Of a stretch of DNA of 9,482 nucleotides, positions 1-5,448 are shown piece by piece. Under the pieces are notes generated by a model, which was not told the origin of the DNA, did no database searches, and worked only from the letters and a program-made list of their open reading frames with translations. The translations under genes and the position numbers were made by a program. Source of the DNA: Crocinitomicaceae bacterium. GTDB taxonomy: Bacteria > Bacteroidota > Bacteroidia > Flavobacteriales_D > Crocinitomicaceae. The stretch spans positions 1 through 9,482 of the forward strand of contig JABSPC010000024.1 of the NCBI GenBank assembly GCA_013215515.1, given 5' to 3'. Within the stretch, counting starts at the first letter, position 1. The number at the start of each line of letters is the position of its first letter.

Positions 1-930
1 TTCTAATCCAACAGCACCTCTAGGACACCATCCACACCATTCACCTGTTTTCTCTTCACCAACAGTAACTTTAGGTACTAAAGAAGATACAGCTGAAACA
101 GTTGTAGCTAAACAGTTATTTGTCATATCAGCATCAGTTACTTCAACAGCACAAACGTTAAGGCTATAAGCACTTCCAGCTACAGCAGTCAATTGAGTTG
201 TGTGCGTAAAGTTGTACGTATCCCCATAGTTAAGGTTTACTGGGAATGTAGCAGAGTTAGGAACTCCGCCATCCTCCCATGCAACTACAAGAGAAGTAAC
301 AGTAGTCGCTCCCCAACTAGTAACAGTTCCAGCGATATCAACATTTCCTGCAACAACAGTATTAGCAATATTCAAAGAAGTCATTTCCAAATCAACTGGA
401 GATGGTACGAATGTAGTGATGTCATCAAGCATAAAGCCGAATGCCCATGCACCAGCATCATCATAAGTCCAAACAACATTTACCATTTGACCTGCATATG
501 CTCCCATATTAGCAGTACCTGGTCCCCAAGTACCCCCATTAGCAGCAAGAACTGCTACTTGAGTGTTTGTTACACCTCCATCAGTCGAAATACCTACTTC
601 AACAGTTTCACCGTATTGACCTGGCAAAGCATATTCAAAACTTAATACTCCATTTGCTGGAACAGTAAATGCAGCTGAAATTAATTGTTCATTCGATTTA
701 TCACAATCACAAGCATCATCATTAGTACCTGCATAGATAGTATGAGTTGGAACTGGCCAATAAGTACTTGACATATCTGTGCTTGTAGCATATCCTCCAT
801 CAGTAGCTGCTGAAACTTGTGTCCAACCAGCTGGAAGAGCTCCACCTGAAGTACCTTCGAAATCCTCAGTCAGCTGAGCGAAAGCAGTAGTACCTCCAAG
901 AAGTACTAACCCTAGTAAAATTTTTTTCAT
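1..930 (-). CDS. Secreted choice-of-anchor J / thioredoxin-like (Omp28-type) surface protein, 3' part outside window
   Basis: This open frame runs from ATG at 928-930 on the minus strand to the left edge, giving 310 visible residues with no stop. Residues 1-18 (MKKILLGLVL..., ending TAFA before Q19) form a clear signal peptide with a type I cleavage site. Residues about 19-174 resemble the choice-of-anchor J / cleaved-adhesin beta-sandwich: EDFEG start, LPAGW, and a closing FMLDDI at 166-171. Residues about 178-280 look like a CARDB-type Ig-like spacer (VDLEMTSL, later DADMTNNC). From about 287 a thioredoxin-like domain begins, with KTGEWCGWCPRG and the CxxC pair at C299 and C302, as in Omp28-related proteins of Bacteroidota. 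Such proteins usually end in a type IX secretion sorting domain; that part is not visible here. A redox role at the cell surface is inferred from the CxxC only. The opposite-strand open frame at 193-645 is a shadow of this gene. Confidence 0.88.
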   Translation of the reverse strand, partial: MKKILLGLVLLGGTTAFAQLTEDFEGTSGGALPAGWTQVSAATDGGYATSTDMSSTYWPVPTHTIYAGTNDDACDCDKSNEQLISAAFTVPANGVLSFEYALPGQYGETVEVGISTDGGVTNTQVAVLAANGGTWGPGTANMGAYAGQMVNVVWTYDDAGAWAFGFMLDDITTFVPSPVDLEMTSLNIANTVVAGNVDIAGTVTSWGATTVTSLVVAWEDGGVPNSATFPVNLNYGDTYNFTHTTQLTAVAGSAYSLNVCAVEVTDADMTNNCLATTVSAVSSLVPKVTVGEEKTGEWCGWCPRGAVGLE

Positions 931-957
931 AGTTCAATAATTTTGTTTAATTCAACC

Positions 958-989
958 CAAATCTAAGGCGTTAACTGCTTGAATGCAAA
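958..989 (-). promoter_or_regulatory. Bacteroidota-type promoter of the secreted Omp28-like gene
   Basis: Read on the minus strand, TTTG (986-989) is followed by 20 nt and then TAGATTTG (958-965). This is an exact match to the Bacteroidota primary sigma consensus TTTG-N19/21-TAnnTTTG. The -7 box ends 27 nt before the ATG, so the 5' leader should be only about 20 nt. Confidence 0.72.
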
Positions 990-1020
990 TTGGGTTTCCC
1001 CCTTTTTTACAGTAAATTCG
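990..1020 (+). promoter_or_regulatory. Possible promoter of the sirtuin gene
   Basis: TTG (990-992), a 20-nt spacer and TAAATTCG (1013-1020) match the Bacteroidota promoter with one mismatch in the -7 box. The position, 29 nt before the sirtuin ATG, is suitable. The -33 element directly abuts the -33 element of the divergent promoter on the other strand. The match is imperfect, so this is tentative. Confidence 0.35.
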
Positions 1021-1049
1021 ATAATTATTGTAATGCTAAACGGAATATA

Positions 1050-1754
1050 ATGTCAAAAAAAGCAACCATTGTTATTTTTTCCGGCGCTGGAATCAGTGCT
1101 GAGAGTGGGATTCAGACCTTCCGGGATTCGAACGGGCTTTGGGAAAATCACAAAATAGAGGAGGTTGCAACTCCTGAAGCTTGGAAAAATGACCCAGATC
1201 TCGTGACGGAATTCTACAACCAACGCAGGAAAACGATTCTAGAAGTTCAGCCCAATTCGGCTCATTACGGAATTGCCTCATTGGAAGAAATTGCTGATGT
1301 CACTGTCATTACGCAAAATATAGACGATTTGCATGAACGCTCAGGCAGCTCGAATGTGCATCATTTACATGGAAATATTCGCTATTCTAAATCCAGTGGG
1401 CCCGATCAAGAGTCTGAATACTATAAAATAAAAGATTGGGAATTGAAAGCGACGGATTTAAGCCCTAGTGGACATAGATTACGTCCTCATGTAGTTTGGT
1501 TTGGAGAAGCTGTTCCAGCATATGACCAAGCTGTTGAACTACTTTCAGGAGCGAATGTGTTAATCGTTATTGGTACTTCTTTGCAAGTTCATCCAGCGGC
1601 TGGGTTGATTCATTACGCAGAAAATGCTTCACATCGCTACATAATCGATCCTAAAGCAGACGAACTAGACGTGCCCAATGGATTTGTCAAAATTAATATG
1701 AATGCGTCCCAAGGCGTTAATCACATTAAAATTATACTTCAAGAAATTCTTTGA
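1050..1754 (+). CDS. cobB: Class III sirtuin, NAD-dependent protein lysine deacylase (zinc-cysteine-less)
   Basis: This 234-residue protein has the full sirtuin catalytic core: GAGISAESGIQTFR (residues 12-25) for NAD binding, TQNID (88-92), HLHG (105-108) with catalytic H107, LRPHVVWFGE (144-153) and GTS (175-177). Y56 and R59 in FYNQRR match the Tyr/Arg pair that gives SIRT5 and CobB a preference for succinyl and other acidic acyl-lysines, so desuccinylase as well as deacetylase activity is expected. The four zinc-ligand cysteines are absent from the stretch between the HLHG and LRPH motifs, and the whole protein has no cysteine. ATG at 1050 is preferred: an in-frame TTG at 990 would add 20 residues without sirtuin similarity and would start inside the promoter region. 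The gene stands alone, divergent from the Omp28-like gene and convergent with hemD. The family assignment is firm; the acyl preference is inferred. Confidence 0.93.
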   Translation: MSKKATIVIFSGAGISAESGIQTFRDSNGLWENHKIEEVATPEAWKNDPDLVTEFYNQRRKTILEVQPNSAHYGIASLEEIADVTVITQNIDDLHERSGSSNVHHLHGNIRYSKSSGPDQESEYYKIKDWELKATDLSPSGHRLRPHVVWFGEAVPAYDQAVELLSGANVLIVIGTSLQVHPAAGLIHYAENASHRYIIDPKADELDVPNGFVKINMNASQGVNHIKIILQEIL

Positions 1755-1781
1755 GAGTCCACTCAAACAGGTCATTTTTAA

Positions 1782-1811
1782 ATTCCCTATCGAAAGCTTT
1801 GCTTTCTCTTA
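1782..1811 (-). repeat. Stop-codon-linked stem-loop repeat, copy 1 (3' of hemD)
   Basis: On the minus strand the element begins with the TAA stop codon of hemD and runs 30 nt downstream. It contains a hairpin of stem GAAAGC, loop AAA and stem GCTTTC (1792-1806), followed by GATAGGGAAT. A second copy at 4592-4621 is identical at 28 of 30 positions. No T-run follows the stem, so it is not a canonical intrinsic terminator, although it lies between convergent genes. Confidence 0.6.
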
Positions 1812-2546
1812 CTTATCTTTTACATAGTTCTCAATCGCTCCAGTCATTGAAGGTGCATTAGGCTGAGGTGCATGAAGATCCAATCTCAAATTGTTTTTAA
1901 CAATTGCATTCGCTGTTGTAGGACCAAAAGCCGCAATTACAGTGTCATTCTGCTTAAAATCAGGGAAATTCTTCAAAAGAGACTCAATTCCTCCTGGGCT
2001 ATAGAAAACAAGCATGTCATAATACACATTTTCTAAATCTGATAAATCAGAAGCGACAGTTCTATACAATATTGCTTTTGTAAAGTTCAAGTCGTTTGCG
2101 TCCAGAGTACTCGGAATCTTATCTCTAAGTATGTCCGTACATGGAAGTAAAAATTTCTCTTTTTTGTGTTTCTTCAAAACATCAACTAAATCTACAATAG
2201 CTTGTTTACCAAAAAATATTTTTCGTTTTCTATAAGCAACATATTTTTGAAGATAGTATGCAACGGCTTCTGAAATACAGAAGTACTTCATGCTATCCGG
2301 AACCGCAAAGCGCATCTCTTCAGAAATTCTAAAAAAGTGATCTACTGCAGTCTTAGATGTAAGAATTACAGCTGTATGCTCCGACAAATCAATCTTTTGA
2401 GCTCTAAATTCCTGAGCGTCAATGCCATCTACATGAATAAATGATCTAAAATCAATTTTCAATCCGTATTTTTCTGCCAAGTCGAAGTATGGCGATTTCT
2501 TTCCCTCTGGTTTGGGTTGAGAAACTAGTATAGTCTTGATTGCCAA
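1809..2546 (-). CDS. hemD: Uroporphyrinogen-III synthase
   Basis: This 245-residue cytoplasmic protein has the pattern of the divergent HemD family: an N-terminal ILVSQPKPE strand, AVILTSKTAVDHFF near residues 59-72, and the C-terminal signature where IAAFGPTTANAI leads to a PxxxPxxxxxxxAIENY ending. The enzyme cyclises hydroxymethylbilane with inversion of ring D to uroporphyrinogen III in haem and sirohaem synthesis. The start appears to be TTG at 2544-2546. An in-frame TAA lies 15 codon-bases upstream, no ATG or GTG lies between, and the conserved first strand begins directly after it. The gene follows the DUF4271 gene by 29 nt in the same direction, an arrangement typical of Bacteroidota and probably an operon. 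Family sequence conservation is low, so the call rests on both motifs and neighbour. Confidence 0.87.
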   Translation of the reverse strand: MAIKTILVSQPKPEGKKSPYFDLAEKYGLKIDFRSFIHVDGIDAQEFRAQKIDLSEHTAVILTSKTAVDHFFRISEEMRFAVPDSMKYFCISEAVAYYLQKYVAYRKRKIFFGKQAIVDLVDVLKKHKKEKFLLPCTDILRDKIPSTLDANDLNFTKAILYRTVASDLSDLENVYYDMLVFYSPGGIESLLKNFPDFKQNDTVIAAFGPTTANAIVKNNLRLDLHAPQPNAPSMTGAIENYVKDK

Positions 2547-2575
2547 TGTTTCAATTATTTAATTCAACAAATTTG

Positions 2576-3277
2576 CTATCCAATAAAATCCTGCATTACA
2601 AAGTAATATACAACGAATGGCGGCAGAATTTCGAGCGTGCAAAAATACAAAATTATATAATACAATGGGACTCCTTGGACATAAACAACTAGAATACTCT
2701 TAATTATGCGCAAAATGCTCTCAATAACAAAGGTCCAAATGACGACCTGAACGAGTACTTCTTTATAATCAGGATTCAGAACCCAGACCATAGCGCATAT
2801 AAAGTAAATCAACCCTATTGATTGAGTGCCTAAGATTTTCATTATGAATGGCGCCTTGAGAACTTCATACTCTCCCGTTATCAATCCTGTCAAACGCATA
2901 CTCACCAATCCACCCATTAATAATGCGAAAGGCGTTGCGGTTGCAATCAGCAATTGATCCATCCTCCAAACGCCTGTATCTTCTAAGCACAAATACACCA
3001 CTAGACCTGTTGATAACAAGTAGTTTACTATAAGCAGTAGCGAGCCTCTCTTATTAAGTGGAAACGTTTCTAGAATGTGAGTGCGCACTGTTCCAACTTT
3101 AATCATTCCTAGAGATAGGGATGCATAAATAGTAGGTCGCGCCAATCGTGCAAACGCAATTAAGAGAAAGGATGTAAATAACACAATACCGACTTCATAT
3201 GAAAACCAAGGTTCTCTAGAGCTCAATTCACTTGGAATAGACAAGGGTATTGAAGAAGAAAATAGGTTAATTGACAT
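2576..3277 (-). CDS. DUF4271 family integral membrane protein
   Basis: This 233-residue protein has about six hydrophobic spans, near residues 29-45, 79-97, 108-127, 149-167, 174-197 and 205-227. It carries the C-terminal signature of DUF4271 (GVPLYYIILYFCTLEILP, 202-219), a Bacteroidota-specific inner-membrane family of unknown function. It is the upstream gene of a likely two-gene unit with hemD; this linkage is common in the phylum and hints at a link to tetrapyrrole or envelope metabolism, but no reaction can be assigned. ATG at 3275-3277 is the first good start. The 108-nt divergent gap to the acyl-CoA dehydrogenase (3278-3385) is AT-rich, and I found no full-consensus promoter in it on either strand; the nearest candidates lack one base of TAnnTTTG and a well-placed TTTG. 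Confidence 0.87.
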   Translation of the reverse strand: MSINLFSSSIPLSIPSELSSREPWFSYEVGIVLFTSFLLIAFARLARPTIYASLSLGMIKVGTVRTHILETFPLNKRGSLLLIVNYLLSTGLVVYLCLEDTGVWRMDQLLIATATPFALLMGGLVSMRLTGLITGEYEVLKAPFIMKILGTQSIGLIYFICAMVWVLNPDYKEVLVQVVIWTFVIESILRIIKSILVVYVQGVPLYYIILYFCTLEILPPFVVYYFVMQDFIG

Positions 3278-3385
3278 TGCTCTTTATCCTAAAAATTATA
3301 TCTGTAAAGTTACCTTTTGATTTTGAGATTATTTTAACAAAGACGAAAAATATAGTTAATTTTAGAGCTTATTAATTGTAACTGT

Positions 3386-4594
3386 ATGAGAACTGATTTA
3401 TATACACATCCTGACTACTTTAACATGGACGATTTATTGTCTGAAGAACACAAACTTGTCCGTGATGCGGCTCGTGCGTGGGTAAAAAAGGAAGTGTCTC
3501 CAATTATTGATGAGCACTACGAAAACGCAACGTTTCCAACTCACCTTCTAACTGGATTGGGAGAAATTGGTGCTTTTGGACCTTATATTCCTGAAGAATA
3601 TGGTGGACCTGGATTGGATCAAATTTCTTATGGATTGATCATGCAAGAATTGGAAAGGTGCGATTCTGGACTTCGCTCAACGGCATCAGTACAGAGTTCA
3701 TTGGTGATGTATCCGATTTGGAAATATGGGTCAGAAGAACAAAGACAAAAATACCTTCCAAAATTGGGAACCGGTGAAATGATTGGTTGTTTTGGTTTAA
3801 CAGAACCAGATCACGGATCCAACCCAAGTGGAATGCTTACTAACATTAAAGATGCTGGTGACCACTATATTTTGAATGGAGCTAAAATGTGGATTTCAAA
3901 TGCCCCTTTTGCTGATATCGCTGTAGTATGGGCGAAAAATGAAGAGGGAAGAATTCACGGATTGATTGTTGAGAGAGGCATGGAAGGTTTTTCTACTCCG
4001 GAAATGCACGGAAAACTATCGCTTAGAGCTTCTTCAACAGGTGAATTGATTTTTAATAATGTGAAGATTCCAAAAGAAAATATTTTACCTGGGAAATCCG
4101 GTTTAGGTGCTCCGCTTGGATGTCTTGACTCAGCTCGTTTTGGTATAGCTTGGGGTGCTCTGGGTAGCGCAATGGACTGTTACGATCAGGCCCTTAGATA
4201 TTCAAAAGAAAGAATTCAATTCGGCGTTCCAATTGGTGGATTTCAATTGATTCAAAAGAAATTAGCTGAAATGATTACCGAAATCACGAAAGCTCAATTA
4301 TTGACATTACGCCTTGGACAGTTAAGAAATGAGGGTAAGGCTACCTCAGCTCAAATTTCAATGGCAAAGAGAAATAATGTTGAAATCGCACTTAATATTG
4401 CACGTGAGGCAAGACAAATTCACGGAGCAATGGGTATTACTAGTGAATATTCAATTATGCGACACATGGCAAACTTGGAGTCTGTATTGACTTACGAAGG
4501 AACTCACGATATCCACTTGTTGATTACTGGACACGATATTACTGGAATTCCTGCTTTCACAAGAGAGATGCCAGATTTAAGCAAAATGAAATAA
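3386..4594 (+). CDS. gcdH: Glutaryl-CoA dehydrogenase-type acyl-CoA dehydrogenase
   Basis: This 402-residue FAD enzyme follows glutaryl-CoA dehydrogenase closely along its length: DSGLRSTASVQSSLVM (93-108), YGSEEQRQKYLPKL (114-127), CFGLTEPDHGSNPSGM (135-150), QFGVPIGGFQLIQKKLAEM in the C-terminal helical domain and YEGTHDIHLL (370-379). E371 corresponds to the catalytic base of GCDH, and R97 to the arginine that holds the substrate's distal carboxylate, which favours glutaryl-CoA over ordinary fatty acyl-CoA. The reaction is oxidative decarboxylation of glutaryl-CoA to crotonyl-CoA in lysine and tryptophan breakdown, with electrons passed to electron-transfer flavoprotein. Length and termini are normal. 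It appears monocistronic, with divergent DUF4271 upstream, and a repeat stem-loop and an intrinsic terminator downstream. Confidence 0.92.
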   Translation: MRTDLYTHPDYFNMDDLLSEEHKLVRDAARAWVKKEVSPIIDEHYENATFPTHLLTGLGEIGAFGPYIPEEYGGPGLDQISYGLIMQELERCDSGLRSTASVQSSLVMYPIWKYGSEEQRQKYLPKLGTGEMIGCFGLTEPDHGSNPSGMLTNIKDAGDHYILNGAKMWISNAPFADIAVVWAKNEEGRIHGLIVERGMEGFSTPEMHGKLSLRASSTGELIFNNVKIPKENILPGKSGLGAPLGCLDSARFGIAWGALGSAMDCYDQALRYSKERIQFGVPIGGFQLIQKKLAEMITEITKAQLLTLRLGQLRNEGKATSAQISMAKRNNVEIALNIAREARQIHGAMGITSEYSIMRHMANLESVLTYEGTHDIHLLITGHDITGIPAFTREMPDLSKMK

Positions 4595-4621
4595 GAGAAA
4601 GCAATGCTTTCGATGGGGAAT
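4592..4621 (+). repeat. Stop-codon-linked stem-loop repeat, copy 2 (3' of gcdH)
   Basis: The element starts at the TAA stop codon of the acyl-CoA dehydrogenase and contains the hairpin GAAAGC-AAT-GCTTTC (4598-4612), followed by GATGGGGAAT. It differs from copy 1 at 1782-1811 only in one loop base and one base after the stem. Similarity ends at 4621. The genuine intrinsic terminator lies 54 nt further on, so this element may serve another purpose such as 3'-end protection or processing. Confidence 0.6.
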
Positions 4622-4675
4622 CGAAGATTATCTGCTCTAGCTAATTTTATAGGGTAACCAAATCAAACTAATTTT

Positions 4676-4703
4676 AAAGGAAGTCAATTTAGCTTCCTTT
4701 TTT
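4676..4703 (+). terminator. Intrinsic terminator of gcdH
   Basis: An 8-bp perfect stem, AAAGGAAG (4676-4683) with CTTCCTTT (4693-4700), encloses a 9-nt loop and runs into six consecutive T (4698-4703). It lies 81 nt after the stop codon of the acyl-CoA dehydrogenase and is oriented to end its transcript. Confidence 0.85.
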
Positions 4704-4867
4704 CGGGTCCAGTTGTTTGGGTTTGTGTATTGCTCACGATAGTTAATTTTTAACCGCAGAGGCACACAAATTTGATACTTGATATTAGTCGACACAAGCT
4801 AAACCTAAAGGTCTACAAAAACGTGTTATATAAGTTGGAAGTGAACGTTATGGATGATTAATTAATA

Positions 4868-5305
4868 CTATTTAATTTCACTCATTACAAACGAACTTTG
4901 AACATTACCAATACTTGGGATTGTTGCCAATTTTTCGCGTAAAAACCTCTCATAAGCGACCATGTCAAATACTTCAATAAACATAGCGTAGTCATGGTCT
5001 CCAGCGATGTGATAGCAAGCACTCACTTCTGGAAATTCAACAACTTGATCTTCGAATTTCTTCAACAATTTCAAATTGTGCTCCTTCAATGACACTTGGC
5101 AAAATACTTGAAGGCTCTTACCGATTGCGATCTTGTCCAGTTCGACCGTGTAATTTTTAATAACACCCGTTCTTTCCAACCTTTTTATCCGTTCATATGT
5201 CGGAGTAATTGTTAATCCTACTTGGGCGGCTATTTCTTTGTTGTTCAATTTCGCATTCTCCGTGAGAATCTCAATTATCGCCAAATCAATCTTGTCCAAT
5301 TCCAT
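4868..5305 (-). CDS. Lrp/AsnC family transcriptional regulator
   Basis: This 145-residue protein has the standard Lrp/AsnC plan. Residues 1-50 form a winged helix-turn-helix (MELDKIDLAIIEIL, then NKEIAAQVGL and the recognition segment TPTYERIKRLERTGVI). Residues about 62-143 form the RAM effector and oligomerisation domain, with the effector-loop motif GDHDY at 102-106. ATG at 5303-5305 fits the family N-terminus; a TTG two codons upstream (5309-5311) is possible but less likely. The gene is divergent from a PLP decarboxylase, with a 143-nt shared region carrying a perfect -7 box for this gene and three palindromes. Local control of the decarboxylase and autorepression are therefore likely. 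The effector amino acid cannot be read from the sequence. Confidence 0.93.
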   Translation of the reverse strand: MELDKIDLAIIEILTENAKLNNKEIAAQVGLTITPTYERIKRLERTGVIKNYTVELDKIAIGKSLQVFCQVSLKEHNLKLLKKFEDQVVEFPEVSACYHIAGDHDYAMFIEVFDMVAYERFLREKLATIPSIGNVQSSFVMSEIK

Positions 5306-5325
5306 GTTCAAAAAAATTTTCTACT

Positions 5326-5333
5326 CAAAGGTA
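5326..5333 (-). promoter_or_regulatory. -7 element of the Lrp-family gene promoter
   Basis: TACCTTTG on the minus strand is an exact TAnnTTTG match ending 20 nt before the regulator ATG. The expected -33 position, about 5353-5357, has TTC rather than TTG and falls within the palindrome at 5351-5363. A weak -33 box covered by an operator fits autorepression. Confidence 0.5.
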
Positions 5334-5350
5334 TAATATTAGCGTTAAAA

Positions 5351-5383
5351 AGAATTTTATTCTGCAGTTTACTAAACTTTAGT
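5351..5383. promoter_or_regulatory. Cluster of three palindromes, candidate Lrp-family operators
   Basis: Three perfect 13-nt inverted repeats lie in the divergent region: AGAATTTTATTCT (5351-5363), AGTTTACTAAACT (5366-5378) and ACTAAACTTTAGT (5371-5383), the last two overlapping. The first two share the form AG-N9-CT and begin 15 nt apart. The first fits the E. coli Lrp consensus YAGHAWATTWTDCTR at 13 of 15 positions. Further arms ATTCTGC (5359-5365) and GCAGAAT (5410-5416) bracket the core. Binding by the adjacent regulator is inferred. Confidence 0.55.
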
Positions 5384-5421
5384 GTTTTTTTCTGTGATTT
5401 AATTCAAGCGCAGAATTATAA

Positions 5422-5429
5422 TATATTCG
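5422..5429 (+). promoter_or_regulatory. Possible -7 element of the decarboxylase gene
   Basis: TATATTCG is one base from TAnnTTTG and lies 19 nt before the decarboxylase ATG. No TTG or TTTG sits at the right distance upstream, so the promoter would be weak or activator-dependent. This would suit activation from the palindromes at 5351-5383, but the call is tentative. Confidence 0.25.
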
Positions 5430-5448
5430 TTTCCAAAAATGCAGGAAG

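Noticed and set aside
193..645. A 150-codon plus-strand open frame
   Set aside because: It is antisense to the well-supported secreted protein at 1-930 and has a Ser/Asn/Ile/Cys-rich composition typical of a shadow frame, with no recognisable domain.
4804..4856. AACGT...ACGTT pairing as a terminator for the Lrp-family gene
   Set aside because: The arms are only 5 bp and widely separated, with no T-run in the minus-strand direction.
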